This document shows, one piece after another, positions 44,214 through 53,905 of a stretch of 61,916 nucleotides of DNA (position 1 is the first letter of the stretch; every line of letters begins with the position of its first letter). Source of the stretch: Acidovorax sp. CCYZU-2555 (GTDB lineage Bacteria > Pseudomonadota > Gammaproteobacteria > Burkholderiales > Burkholderiaceae_C); assembly GCF_018413525.1 (NCBI RefSeq), contig NZ_JAHCDD010000027.1, positions 1-61,916 of the forward strand, given 5' to 3'. Made by a program: the position numbers and the translations under genes. The notes under the pieces are model-generated. The model was not told where the DNA came from. It ran no database searches and saw only the letters and a list, made by a program, of their open reading frames with translations.

Positions 44214-46334
44214 TCATGCCTTGAGAAACTCGGCTTTGCCACCTAACCAGCGCGCAACATGGCGTTCGGCAAGCTGAGGAAAGCGGTCCAGCATCTCTGG
44301 CGCGCACTCGCGCGCCCATTCCAGCAAGTCGGTATCGGTGGCCAGATCGGCAAAGCGCAGCATCGCCGCACCCGATTGGCGCGCTCCCAGGAACTCGCCC
44401 GGACCGCGAATTTCCAGATCGCGGCGCGCGATTTCAAAGCCGTCATTGGTTTCGGCCATCGCGCGCAGCCGCTCCTTGGCCGTTTCGCCGAGCTTGCCGT
44501 TGTCGCCCACGGCATACAGCAGCACGCAGGCCGAAGCCGCCGCGCCACGGCCCACGCGCCCGCGCAACTGGTGCAACTGGCTCAGGCCAAACCGTTCGGA
44601 ATGCTCGATCACCATCAGCGAGGCATTGGGCACGTCGACACCGACCTCGATCACCGTGGTGCTGACCAGCACCCCCATCACGCCTGCGGTGAACAGTTCC
44701 ATCACCGCCTTTTTCTCGGCCGTGGGCATGCGCGAATGCAGCAGGCCGACCATCACGCCGGGCAGCGCGTCGCTCAGATCCATATGGGTCGCGGTGGCGT
44801 TCGACAGGTCGAGGGCTTCGCTCTCTTCGATCAGCGGGCAGACCCAATAGACCTGCCGGCCCGAAGCCACCTGCGCCGCGATGCGCTCTATGACTTCATC
44901 GCGCCGGCTGTCGGCAATCAGTTTGGTGACGATGGGCGTGCGCCCCGGCGGCAGTTCGTCGATGGTCGAGACGTCGAGGTCGGCGTAGTAGCTCATGGCC
45001 AGCGTGCGCGGAATGGGCGTGGCGCTCATCATCAGCATGTGCGGCTCCAGCCCGGTGTGGGCGAGCTTTTGCCGCAAGGCCAGGCGCTGGGCGACGCCGA
45101 AGCGGTGCTGCTCGTCGATCACCGCGAGCGCGAGGTTGTGGAACTGCACCTGCTCCTGGATCACCGCATGCGTGCCGACCACCAGCGCGGCTTCGCCGCT
45201 GGCCACGAGTTCGAGCATCGCCGTGCGCTGCTTCTTTTTCTGCGCACCCGCGAGCCAGGCGACTTTCTTGCCCAGCGGCTCGAGAATTTTTTCCAGCCAG
45301 CCGACCAGCTTGCCGAAATGCTGCTCGGCGAGGATTTCGGTGGGCGCCATCAGCGCGCACTGCCAGCCCGCGGCAATGCAGGTCACGGCCGACAGCGCCG
45401 CGACCACGGTCTTGCCCGATCCCACATCGCCCTGCAGCAGCCGGTGCATGGGCACGGGCCGCGCCATGTCGGCCGCAATCTCGGCGCACACGCGCTGCTG
45501 GGCGCGCGTCAGGCCGAACGGCAGCTGGGCCAGAAACTGGGTGTCGAGCGGCACTTCGCCCGGCAGGCCCGACGGCAGCGTCAGCGACGGCGCGCGCAGC
45601 CGCGCGCGTTCGCGCTTGGACTGGTATTGCGACAGCTGCTGGGCCAGCAGCTCCTCGGCCTTGAGGCGTTGCCAGGCCGGGTGGCTGTGGTCTTCGAGCG
45701 TGGCCAGCGCCACGTCGGGCGTGGGGTTGTGCAGGAATCTGAGTGCGTCGCGCAGGCTGAACAGCGGCTGCAGCCCGCCGGCACCAAACGTCTGGTGCAC
45801 GGGCGGCGCGGCCTGCGGCGGCAAGGTGTCGCTCAGGTCGGCACGCTGCAGTGCGCTGGCGATCGCGCGGCGCAGATAAGGCTGAGGCAGACCCGCGACC
45901 GTGGGGTAAATGGGCGTCAGCGCAGCCGGCAATTCGCCGCCCGCCAGGCGAAACGCCGGGTGCATCATCTGCCGCCCCCAGAACCCGCCCTTGATCTCGC
46001 CGCGAATGCGCAGCTGCGCGCCCACGGACAACGTCTTCTGGTGCGAAGGGTAAAAACTGAAGAAGCGCAGCTCGCAGCTGCCTGTGTCGTCCTCGACATG
46101 CACCACCAGCTGGCGGCGCGGGCGCAACTGCACTTCACTGGAAATCACCGTGGCCTCGATCTGCACCGTGGAGCCGTCGCGGGCATTGCGCAGCGGCGTG
46201 ATCCGCGTTTCATCCTCATAGCGCAGCGGCAAATGCAGCGCCAGATCGATGTCACGCGTCAGCCCCAGCTTGAGCAGTGCTTTTTGTGCACTGTTGGCGG
46301 AGGCTTTGGACGGGGAGGAAGACGGGGCAGGCAT
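44214..46334 (-). CDS. recG: ATP-dependent DNA helicase RecG
   Basis: A helicase of about 706 residues that remodels stalled replication forks and Holliday junctions. The N-terminal wedge/OB domain contains EATVISSEVQLRPRRQLVVH. Walker A is LLQGDVGSGKTVVAALSAV, the DExH box is AVIDEQHRFGVAQR, and the TRG-region follows in FEIARRDLEIRGPGEFLGAR. The start is uncertain: ATG 46334 or GTG 46370, neither with a clear ribosome site. Confidence 0.96.
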   Translation of the reverse strand: MPAPSSSPSKASANSAQKALLKLGLTRDIDLALHLPLRYEDETRITPLRNARDGSTVQIEATVISSEVQLRPRRQLVVHVEDDTGSCELRFFSFYPSHQKTLSVGAQLRIRGEIKGGFWGRQMMHPAFRLAGGELPAALTPIYPTVAGLPQPYLRRAIASALQRADLSDTLPPQAAPPVHQTFGAGGLQPLFSLRDALRFLHNPTPDVALATLEDHSHPAWQRLKAEELLAQQLSQYQSKRERARLRAPSLTLPSGLPGEVPLDTQFLAQLPFGLTRAQQRVCAEIAADMARPVPMHRLLQGDVGSGKTVVAALSAVTCIAAGWQCALMAPTEILAEQHFGKLVGWLEKILEPLGKKVAWLAGAQKKKQRTAMLELVASGEAALVVGTHAVIQEQVQFHNLALAVIDEQHRFGVAQRLALRQKLAHTGLEPHMLMMSATPIPRTLAMSYYADLDVSTIDELPPGRTPIVTKLIADSRRDEVIERIAAQVASGRQVYWVCPLIEESEALDLSNATATHMDLSDALPGVMVGLLHSRMPTAEKKAVMELFTAGVMGVLVSTTVIEVGVDVPNASLMVIEHSERFGLSQLHQLRGRVGRGAAASACVLLYAVGDNGKLGETAKERLRAMAETNDGFEIARRDLEIRGPGEFLGARQSGAAMLRFADLATDTDLLEWARECAPEMLDRFPQLAERHVARWLGGKAEFLKA

Positions 46335-46494
46335 CAACGGCTGGTAATCTGGGTCATATGGAAAAGGCACAATAGGGGATCGCTTGCGCGCAAACCGCGC
46401 ACCGCAGCACGGCAGCACGGCACGACAGCCTGAGTAAAAAGGCTACCATGCTCCGGTCCACATTTCGTCAGGTTACCTTTCACGCCCCGCTCCC

Positions 46495-47760
46495 ATGCTC
46501 AAGCGCCTCAATGTCCAGCACCTCTCGCAGGGCATGTATCTGCACGAATTCTGCGGCTCCTGGCTCGCGCACCCGTTCTGGCGCAGCCGTTTCCTGATCA
46601 AATCAGCGGAAGAGCTGGCCAAACTGCGCAGCGGCACCATCCAGGAGGTGTGGATCGACGTGCGCAAGGGCTCCGATGTGCCGCCCGAAGTGGAATGCCT
46701 GATCTACGATCCCGACACCGCGACCTTCATCGACCCGCCCAACGCGCGCTCCTCGCGGCCCGAGCGCCCGCGCTCGGCGCACGGTGCGAACAGCAGCAGC
46801 ATCGATGAGGAATTGCAGCGCGCCGCGAGCCTGTGCCAGCGCGCGCATCCGGCGATCAGCCAGCTGTTCACCCAGGCGCGCGATGCCCAGGGCATAGACA
46901 TCCACCCGGTCTACCGCCTGGTCGAGGACATCACCGATTCGATAGAGCGCAACCCGAGCGCGCTGACCAGCCTGGTGCGCCTCAAGGAAGCCGATCAATA
47001 CACCTATCTGCACTGCCTCGCGGTCTGCGCGCTGATGGCGGCACTGGCCCGGCGTCTGGGCCTCGACGACCACAGCGTGCGCAAGGCCGCGCTCGCGGGC
47101 CTGCTGCACGACCTGGGCAAGGCCAGCATCAGCCCCGAGATCCTGAACAAGCCCGGGCCCCTGGACGACTACGAGTTCGCCATCATGCGCACCCACGCGG
47201 CCAAGGGCTGGCAGATGCTGCAGTCGATGGAGATCGACCCGGCGGTGCGCGACGCCTGCCTCTACCACCATGAAAAGATAGACGGCACGGGCTACCCGCA
47301 CCAGCTCGCGGGCGAGAGCATTCCGCTGCTGGCACGCATGACCGCCATCTGCGACGTCTATGACGCCGTGACATCCAACCGCCCTTACAAGCGCGGCTGG
47401 CCGCCGGCCGAGGCCATACGCCGCATGGCGCAGTGGAGCCGTACCCACCTGGATCACAAGCTGTTCGAGGCTTTCGTGCAGACCGTGGGCATGTACCCCG
47501 TAGGCTCGCTGGTGCGGCTGCATTCCAGTCTGCTCGCCGTGGTGATAGAGCCGTCGGAAGTGTCGCTGCTCGCACCGCGGGTCAAGGTGTTCTACGCGAT
47601 CAAGACGCAGCAGCGGCTCACGCCGTACGTCGTCGATCTCGCCGCCATCACCTGCGAGGAGCGCATCGCCAAGCATGAGAATCCCGATGACTGGCCGTTC
47701 GACGATATTGAATCCCTGTGGCGCGGGCGCGCACCCAGCGAGGAAGCGGCCACCGCCTGA
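46495..47760 (+). CDS. HD-GYP domain cyclic-di-GMP phosphodiesterase
   Basis: A 421-residue protein. An N-terminal DUF3391-like region (about 1-70, [20 protein letters not shown]) is followed by a linker and an HD-GYP domain (about 165-340). The metal-binding HD is H205-D206 in [21 protein letters not shown] is at 258-268, and [18 protein letters not shown] follows. All key residues are present, so it should break down c-di-GMP and lower biofilm or raise motility signals. No sensor or receiver domain is fused. Confidence 0.93.
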   Translation: MLKRLNVQHLSQGMYLHEFCGSWLAHPFWRSRFLIKSAEELAKLRSGTIQEVWIDVRKGSDVPPEVECLIYDPDTATFIDPPNARSSRPERPRSAHGANSSSIDEELQRAASLCQRAHPAISQLFTQARDAQGIDIHPVYRLVEDITDSIERNPSALTSLVRLKEADQYTYLHCLAVCALMAALARRLGLDDHSVRKAALAGLLHDLGKASISPEILNKPGPLDDYEFAIMRTHAAKGWQMLQSMEIDPAVRDACLYHHEKIDGTGYPHQLAGESIPLLARMTAICDVYDAVTSNRPYKRGWPPAEAIRRMAQWSRTHLDHKLFEAFVQTVGMYPVGSLVRLHSSLLAVVIEPSEVSLLAPRVKVFYAIKTQQRLTPYVVDLAAITCEERIAKHENPDDWPFDDIESLWRGRAPSEEAATA

Positions 47761-47876
47761 ACGTTCGGCGGCCGGTCACAAAGACAACAAGGGCCGCGTC
47801 CATATCGTTTCTTTGCGACAATTCCAGCTCCTTTTTTGACCCTTGGAACGGGCCCTGTCCGGCCCTCAAGAACTGC

Positions 47877-48965
47877 ATGTCTTCCAGCCCTCGCGCCTTC
47901 ACGCTCAGCGACTTCGACTTCGAGCTTCCCGAATCCCTCATTGCCCAGCATCCCACGCCCGAACGCAGCGCCTCGCGCCTGCTCGACGGCCGTGCCGCAC
48001 CCTCGGTGCACCGGATCTTCCGCGAACTGCCCGAACTGCTCAACGCCGGCGATCTGCTGGTGTTCAACGACACGCGCGTGCTCAAGGCGCGGCTGTTCGG
48101 CGAGAAAGCCAGCGGCGGCAAGCTCGAGCTGCTGATCGAGCGCGTGCTCGAAGGCGGCCAGGTGGTTGCGCACATGCGCGTCAGCAAGAAGCCCCTGCCC
48201 GGCGCGCGCATCCACATGTGCGGAGGTCTGCGCGGCGGTGGTTTCGACGCTCTTCTGCTGGGCCGCTGGCCCGACGAGAACGGCCCGCTGTTCCGCTTCG
48301 AACTGCAGGGCCCCGCGGGCGAGACGCCTTACGAACTGATGGAGCGCCACGGCCACCTGCCGCTGCCGCCCTACATCGAGCGCCAGCAGTCCGAAGGCAA
48401 CGATCCCGATGCCGCCGAAGACAGCCAGCGCTACCAGACCGTGTTCGCCAACAAGCCCGGCGCCGTCGCCGCGCCCACGGCCGCGCTGCACTTCGACGAA
48501 GCCGTGCTGGCCCGCCTGGCCGAGCGCGGCGTGGAGCGCGCAAGCGTGACGCTGCATGTGGGCGCGGGCACGTTCCAGCCGGTCAAGACCGAGAACCTCG
48601 CCGAGCACCAGATGCACAGCGAGTGGTACGACATTCCGTTCGCCACGCTGGCAGCGCTCGAGCGCTGCCGCCAGCGCGGCGGGCGCGTGATCGCCGTGGG
48701 CACGACCACGGTGCGCACGCTCGAGTCCTGGGCCAAGAGCGGCAACATCCAGGGCGACACCAACATCTTCATCACGCCGGGCTTCCAGTTCGAAGTCGTC
48801 GACATGCTGGTCACCAACTTCCACCTGCCCAAGAGCACGCTGATGATGCTGGTCAGCGCACTGGCCGGCTACGAGCAGGTGATGTCGCTGTACCAGCAGG
48901 CGATCGCCCACCACTACCGCTTCTTCAGCTACGGCGACTCCATGCTGCTGGAGCGCCAGCGCTGA
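47877..48965 (+). CDS. queA: tRNA preQ1(34) S-adenosylmethionine ribosyltransferase-isomerase QueA
   Basis: A 362-residue enzyme of queuosine synthesis that moves the ribosyl part of SAM onto preQ1 at tRNA position 34. Motifs are [45 protein letters not shown] and [15 protein letters not shown]. It converges with the iron-transport operon; the partner tgt is not in the window. Confidence 0.97.
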   Translation: MSSSPRAFTLSDFDFELPESLIAQHPTPERSASRLLDGRAAPSVHRIFRELPELLNAGDLLVFNDTRVLKARLFGEKASGGKLELLIERVLEGGQVVAHMRVSKKPLPGARIHMCGGLRGGGFDALLLGRWPDENGPLFRFELQGPAGETPYELMERHGHLPLPPYIERQQSEGNDPDAAEDSQRYQTVFANKPGAVAAPTAALHFDEAVLARLAERGVERASVTLHVGAGTFQPVKTENLAEHQMHSEWYDIPFATLAALERCRQRGGRVIAVGTTTVRTLESWAKSGNIQGDTNIFITPGFQFEVVDMLVTNFHLPKSTLMMLVSALAGYEQVMSLYQQAIAHHYRFFSYGDSMLLERQR

Positions 48966-49000
48966 GACTGCGCTGGGCTTGGAAAGGCCTTTGGGCAGGT

Positions 49001-49759
49001 TCAGGCGAAGTAGTGACAGAGCCGCTGGCCCTTGACCTCGTGCACCGTGACTTCGATGCCGTAAAGCGCCGACAGCACTTCGTCCTGCACCACCTGCTGC
49101 GGCGGGCCTTCGTGGGCCACGGCGCCGTCCTTCATGGCGATGATGTGGTCTGCGTAGCAGGCCGCGAAGTTGATGTCGTGCAGCACCACGACCACGGTCT
49201 TGCCGCGCTCGTCGACCGCGCGGCGCAGCAGCTTCATCATCGCCACGGCATGCGCCATGTCGAGGTTGTTGAGCGGCTCGTCGAGCAGCATGTAGGGCGT
49301 GTCCTGGCACAGCACCATGGCGATGTAGGCACGCTGGCGCTGGCCGCCCGAAAGTTCGTCGAGAAAGCGCTCGGCCAGCGGCTGCAGCTGCAGGTATTCG
49401 AGCGCGTCCTCGACATGGCGCAGGTCTTCGGGCGTGAGCCGGCCCTTGCTGTGCGGAAAGCGCCCGAACCCCACGAGATCGCGCACCGTGAGGCGCAGCG
49501 CCGACTGGTTGTCCTGGCGCAGGATGGCCAGCACGCGCGACAGCGCGTCGCTGGCCGTGGTCGCGACATCGAGGCCGTCGACGCTCACCGCGCCGCCGCT
49601 CAGGGGCATCAGCCGGCTGACCAGCGACAGCAGCGTCGACTTGCCCGCGCCGTTGGGGCCGATGATGGCCGTGAACTGCTGCTTCGGAATCTGCAGCGAA
49701 ACCGCGTTCAGCACCGTGGTGCTGCCGTGGCGCTTGACCACATCGCGTGCGTCGATCAT
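49001..49759 (-). CDS. Ferric-siderophore ABC transporter ATP-binding protein
   Basis: A 252-residue ATPase of the FecE/FatE type. Walker A is IIGPNGAGKSTLLSL, the signature is LDELSGGQRQRAYIAM, Walker B is PYMLLDEPLNNLDM, and the switch histidine is in VVVLHDINFA. It is the last gene of the importer operon and overlaps the permease before it by ATGA. It powers uptake across the inner membrane. Confidence 0.95.
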   Translation of the reverse strand: MIDARDVVKRHGSTTVLNAVSLQIPKQQFTAIIGPNGAGKSTLLSLVSRLMPLSGGAVSVDGLDVATTASDALSRVLAILRQDNQSALRLTVRDLVGFGRFPHSKGRLTPEDLRHVEDALEYLQLQPLAERFLDELSGGQRQRAYIAMVLCQDTPYMLLDEPLNNLDMAHAVAMMKLLRRAVDERGKTVVVVLHDINFAACYADHIIAMKDGAVAHEGPPQQVVQDEVLSALYGIEVTVHEVKGQRLCHYFA

Positions 49760-50760
49760 GTCTTGCCCTTGCGCATCAACAAATAAATGAACACCACGCC
49801 GCCGAGGAACTCGACGACGATGGACAGCGAGGTGTTGAACGCGAACACCTGCTCGAGAATCACCTGGCCGCCCAGCAGCAGCACGCAGCCCCACAGCACG
49901 GCCGCGGGCAGCACCCAGTTGTGGCGGCGCGTTCCCATCCACTGGTAGGCCATGTTGCTCACCAGCAGACCGAAGAACGTCACCGGGCCGACCAGCGCCG
50001 TCGACACCGCGACCAGGCAGGCCATCACCACCAGCAGCTGCAGCACCTGGCGCTGGTAGTCCACGCCGAGGTTCACGGCGACGTCGCGGCCCAGCGCCAG
50101 CACGTCGAGCACATGGCGCTGGCGCCAGATCCAGCCCGCGCCCAGCAGCATCAACGCCAGCGAAGGCCACAGCAGCTGCACCTGGATCGAGTTGAAGTTG
50201 GCGAACATCCGGTCCTGCAGCGTCGCGAACTCGTTGGGATCGATCATGCGCATCGCGAAGCTGGTCAGGCTGCGAAAGAAGATGCCGCCGACCATGCCCA
50301 CCAACAGCATCAGGTGCAGGCTGCTGGCCTGGCCGGTGAACAGCCAGCGCATCAGCAGCACGCTGAAGAACACCATCAGCACGATCTCGAGCAGGTACTT
50401 GGGCAGCACGCCCCAGGCAATGACGCCCGATGCGCCCAGCAGCAGCACCAGCACCGCCTGCAGGAACAGGTACAGCGCGTCCAGCCCCATCACCGACGGC
50501 GTGAGAATGGTGTTGTGGGTGATGGTCTGGAAGACCACGGTCGACATGCCGATCGCGCCGGCCACGACCAGCATCGTCAGCAGCTTGATGCCGCGGTGCT
50601 CGAGCACGAACGTCCAGTCGGTCTGCACGCCCACGGTCATGAACGCCAGGCAGGCCAGCACGGCAAGCAGCGCCAGCAGGTTCAGCCGCGTGCGCGGCTG
50701 GCGCCAGCGCTCGGCCCAGGACAGCGCGCGCGGCGCGGCGGTTTGCAAAGTGTTTTCCAT
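49756..50760 (-). CDS. FecCD-type siderophore permease (second subunit)
   Basis: A 334-residue inner-membrane permease with about nine to ten hydrophobic segments. Family motifs include GMSTVVFQTITHNTILTPSV and LVGPVTFFGLLVSNMAY, the ATPase-contact region. The start at 50760 lies two bases after the stop of the upstream permease. It resembles FatC of anguibactin/petrobactin importers. Confidence 0.93.
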   Translation of the reverse strand: MENTLQTAAPRALSWAERWRQPRTRLNLLALLAVLACLAFMTVGVQTDWTFVLEHRGIKLLTMLVVAGAIGMSTVVFQTITHNTILTPSVMGLDALYLFLQAVLVLLLGASGVIAWGVLPKYLLEIVLMVFFSVLLMRWLFTGQASSLHLMLLVGMVGGIFFRSLTSFAMRMIDPNEFATLQDRMFANFNSIQVQLLWPSLALMLLGAGWIWRQRHVLDVLALGRDVAVNLGVDYQRQVLQLLVVMACLVAVSTALVGPVTFFGLLVSNMAYQWMGTRRHNWVLPAAVLWGCVLLLGGQVILEQVFAFNTSLSIVVEFLGGVVFIYLLMRKGKT

Positions 50761-50761
50761 T

Positions 50762-51757
50762 TCAGCCTGCACGTTGACGGCGGCGCACGATCAGCACCAG
50801 GAACAGCGCGCTGCCGACCACGCCCATCACCGTACCCACGGGAATTTCATAGGGCGCGATCACCAGCCGCCCCACCAGATCGCACAGCAGCGTGAGCCCC
50901 GCGCCCGCGATCGCGACCCACAGCACGCTGCGGCGCACGTTGTCGCCGACGATCAGGCGCACGACATTGGGAACGATCAGCCCGACGAAGGGAATGCTGC
51001 CCACGGTCACGACCACGCAGGCCGTGACCACGGCCACGACCACCAGGCCCTGCCAGACCAGTCGCTTGTAATTGAGTCCGAGATTGGTGGCGAACGACTC
51101 GCCCAGGCCCGCGACCGTGAAACGGTCGGCCGCCAGACAGGCCAGCAGCGTCACGCCCAGCGACAGCCACAGCATTTCGTAGCGGCCGTCGATGACCACC
51201 GAGAAATCGCCGTTGGACCAGGCGCGCAGCGACTGAATCAGGTCATGCTGATAGGCGAAGAACATCGCACCGGCATCGATCACGCCGGCCAGCACCAGGC
51301 CGACCAGCGGCACGATCCAGGCCGAACGCAGCTTCACGCGCGACAGCACCGCGAGGAACAGCGCCGTGCCGGCCAGCGCCATCAGCGCCGAGACGCCCAT
51401 CTTGGCCCAGACCGACCAGTCGGGCGCCCACAGCGCCATCATCAGCATGCCCAGCGTCGCCGATTCGACCGTGCCCACCGTGGAGGGCTCGACGAAATGG
51501 TTGCGCGCGAGCATCTGCATCAGCAGGCCTGCGACCGCCATCGACGAGCCCGCGAGAATCAGCGCCAGCGTGCGCGGCACGCGGCTGTAGAGCAGCACCT
51601 GCGCGACCATGTCGTCCTCGTTCGAGGACCACAGCGTGTTCCACGACACGTCGCTCACGCCCACCGACAGGCTCCACAGCGCCAATGCAAAAAGGGCCAC
51701 CAGGGCCCCGGACCATGCCGCAACGAAGGCGGGGGTCTTACTTGCGCGCGAAGGCAT
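50762..51757 (-). CDS. FecCD-type siderophore permease (first subunit)
   Basis: A 331-residue permease that pairs with the next one. Motifs are YSRVPRTLALILAGSSMAVA, GLLMQMLARNHFVEPSTVGT and GSIPFVGLIVPNVVRLIVG. It resembles FatD/YclN. Its start overlaps the end of the binding-protein gene by 20 bases, a sign of tight coupling. Confidence 0.94.
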   Translation of the reverse strand: MPSRASKTPAFVAAWSGALVALFALALWSLSVGVSDVSWNTLWSSNEDDMVAQVLLYSRVPRTLALILAGSSMAVAGLLMQMLARNHFVEPSTVGTVESATLGMLMMALWAPDWSVWAKMGVSALMALAGTALFLAVLSRVKLRSAWIVPLVGLVLAGVIDAGAMFFAYQHDLIQSLRAWSNGDFSVVIDGRYEMLWLSLGVTLLACLAADRFTVAGLGESFATNLGLNYKRLVWQGLVVVAVVTACVVVTVGSIPFVGLIVPNVVRLIVGDNVRRSVLWVAIAGAGLTLLCDLVGRLVIAPYEIPVGTVMGVVGSALFLVLIVRRRQRAG

Positions 51758-52685
51758 CCGACAGTTGCTGGATATTGGTTCTCAGGGCGCCGGGGCTGGC
51801 GTTGGACAGCAGATACCAGTTGGCGGCGTTCAGGTAGACCACCTGCTTGCTGCGCCAGGCCTTGGTCGCCTGCACCAGCTTGTTGTCGAGCAGCTTCTGC
51901 GCGGCTTGGCCTTCGCGGCCAATCGCGGCGTCGCGGTCGAGCACGAACAGCCATTCGGGATTGGCCTTGAGCAGGTATTCGAAGGACACGGCCTGGCCAT
52001 GCTTGGAGACTTCGATCTTCTGCGGCAGCGGCTTCATGCCGAACACGGTGTAGAGCATGTCGAAGCGCGAACCCGGACCATAGACGCTGAGCTTGCCGCC
52101 GTTGGTCATCAGGAACAGGCCCGGGCCCTGCTTGGCGGCCTGGGTGCGCAGACCCGCGATTTCCTGCTCGATGGTCTTGATCTCGGCTTCGCCCTTTTCG
52201 GCCAGGCCGTAGACCGCGGCGATCGCGCGGATGTTGCGGTAGACCTCTTCGAGCTGCTTCTGGTTGTCGAGCGTGACGTCGAGCACGGGGGCGAACTTGC
52301 GCAGCGCCTCGAGCTTGGGCTCCGAACGGTTGCCGGCAATGATCAGATCGGGCTTGAGCGCATTGATCTTTTCATAGTCGGGCTCGAACAGGCTGCCGAT
52401 ATGCGGGTACTTGGCATTGTCGGAATAGGCAGCGAGCAGCGGCGGCAGGTTGGTGCTGGGAATGCCTTGAACGTTGCCGCCCAGCGCCTGGATGATGTCC
52501 AGCGCCGACAGATCGAGCACCAGCACGGTCTTGGGCTTGAGGGGCAGGCTGACTTCGCCCGAACTGTCCTTGACGGTGACGGTCTGCGCCGCCCAGCCAG
52601 CGGCAGTGCCACCGGCCATGCTCAACACCACACCCCATTGACCCAGGCGGCCCATCGCCTGACGGCGCGTCACGGAAAACGTCAT
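51738..52685 (-). CDS. Periplasmic ferric-siderophore-binding protein (FatB/CeuE-like)
   Basis: A 315-residue exported protein with a twin-arginine-like signal (MTFSVTRRQAMGRLGQWGVV) ending near GWAAQ. The rest is a helical-backbone class III binding protein: VLVLDLSALDIIQALGGNVQ, KINALKPDLIIAGNRSEPKL. It is most like the FatB/YclQ/CeuE group, which binds catecholate or petrobactin-type iron complexes. It heads the operon and has a Fur-like box 83 bases upstream. No outer-membrane receptor gene is adjacent. Confidence 0.9.
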   Translation of the reverse strand: MTFSVTRRQAMGRLGQWGVVLSMAGGTAAGWAAQTVTVKDSSGEVSLPLKPKTVLVLDLSALDIIQALGGNVQGIPSTNLPPLLAAYSDNAKYPHIGSLFEPDYEKINALKPDLIIAGNRSEPKLEALRKFAPVLDVTLDNQKQLEEVYRNIRAIAAVYGLAEKGEAEIKTIEQEIAGLRTQAAKQGPGLFLMTNGGKLSVYGPGSRFDMLYTVFGMKPLPQKIEVSKHGQAVSFEYLLKANPEWLFVLDRDAAIGREGQAAQKLLDNKLVQATKAWRSKQVVYLNAANWYLLSNASPGALRTNIQQLSDAFARK

Positions 52686-53005
52686 AAACCCCAATCCTTC
52701 CACACGATAACGGCAAAAAACATCCGCAGGGTCTGCGCTGCACCGGTGCACGGCGAGCACTCCATTTGCGAACAATTATCATTTTGCATCCTACCAGAAG
52801 CTCAGGGTTAATCCGTATACGCATGGTTTTTCCACGGTTGCCCGCATGGCTGCTGCGCCATCCGCGACACGCCATGTCTGCGCTCGGGTAAACGCGCACG
52901 CCACAGGGCCTAGAATGATTTGTCTGCGCGGTCCATCCGGCCGCGCAAATTCATATCCAGCCGCAATCGCGGCCGATTCATTCAAAAAAAGAGAGGGTGG
53001 GCGCG
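52686..53005. other. Divergent spacer between the iron importer and the EamA gene
   Basis: No gene is supported in these 320 bases. The left part holds the Fur-like box and importer promoter. The right part holds an A-rich run and GAGGG ribosome site for the EamA gene. Nothing else is recognised. Confidence 0.6.
52768..52786 (-). promoter_or_regulatory. Fur box of the siderophore importer operon
   Basis: On the minus strand CAAAATGATAATTGTTCGC matches the 19-base Fur consensus at 13 positions by eye, including the core AATGATAAT. It lies 83 bases before the start of the binding-protein gene, where Fur-iron would block the promoter. Confidence 0.75.
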
Positions 53006-53905
53006 ATGTCCTCCTGGTTTGCGGGACTGTCCCCATCCGTGCGCGCCGCGCTGACGGGCATAGGCTTGACGGTATGCGCCTGCGCGCTGTTCGCGCTGCT
53101 CGACAGCGCGACCAAGTTCAGCGGCCAGGCCCTGCCCATGCTGCTGGTGGTCTGGCTGCGCTATCTGGCCCAGGCGCTGGTGACGACAGCGCTGGTGCTG
53201 CCGCGCTACGGCTGGACGATATTGCGCACCCAGCACCCGCGCTTTCAGCTCAGCCGTTCGGCCTTTGGCATGGCGACCACCTGCATCGCCTTTTTCTGCA
53301 TCCAGAGCATGCCGCTGGGCAACTTCACCGCGATCTGGTCCGCGAGCCCGCTGCTGATCGTCGTCGCCTCGGCCTGGCTGTTCAGAGAGCGCATCAGCGG
53401 CATGCGCCTGGTGCTGCTGCTGATAGGCCTGGCCTGCGTGATCCTGATCGTGCGCCCCGAAAGCACCGACCAGCCGCTGGGCTGGCGCAGTCTGCTGCCC
53501 ATGGCGCTGCTGCTGTGCGGCACCGGCTACCAGCTGCTGGGCAGCCGGCTCGCGCGCCTCGATGAGCCCGCGACCACCCAGCTCTACACCACCTGGCTGC
53601 CGCTGCTGCTCACGGCCCCGCTGCTGCCCTTGTTCTGGCAAAGCGTGACCAGCTGGCAGCTCTGGGGCGCGGTGCTGGTGATGGGCGTGTGCAGCGGCGT
53701 GGGCCACCTGCTGCTGCTGCAGGCCTACCGCGTCGCCACGCCGGCGACGATCTCGCCGTTTCTCTACAGCCAGATCGGCTTCGCCATGGCCATGGGTTGG
53801 CTGTTCTTCGGCCAGGTGCCCGACCCGCTGTCGCTGCTGGGAATGTGCGGCGTGGTGCTGTGCGGCATGGCCAGCATCTGGCTCAGCATGAGAGAGTCAC
53901 GCTGA
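53006..53905 (+). CDS. EamA/DMT-family transporter
   Basis: A 299-residue membrane protein with ten hydrophobic segments in two EamA repeats (ALFALLDSATKFSGQALPML; LGNFTAIWSASPLLIVVASA; CSGVGHLLLLQAYRVATPAT). It is probably a metabolite exporter or importer; the substrate is unknown. ATG 53006 is preferred to GTG 52997 for spacing from GAGGG. The last nine bases overlap the end of the convergent ung gene. Confidence 0.88.
   Translation: MSSWFAGLSPSVRAALTGIGLTVCACALFALLDSATKFSGQALPMLLVVWLRYLAQALVTTALVLPRYGWTILRTQHPRFQLSRSAFGMATTCIAFFCIQSMPLGNFTAIWSASPLLIVVASAWLFRERISGMRLVLLLIGLACVILIVRPESTDQPLGWRSLLPMALLLCGTGYQLLGSRLARLDEPATTQLYTTWLPLLLTAPLLPLFWQSVTSWQLWGAVLVMGVCSGVGHLLLLQAYRVATPATISPFLYSQIGFAMAMGWLFFGQVPDPLSLLGMCGVVLCGMASIWLSMRESR

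Noticed and set aside
44259..46433. A 724-codon plus-strand frame opposite recG
   Set aside because: Antisense shadow of a clearly conserved helicase gene; composition is typical of noncoding high-GC frames.
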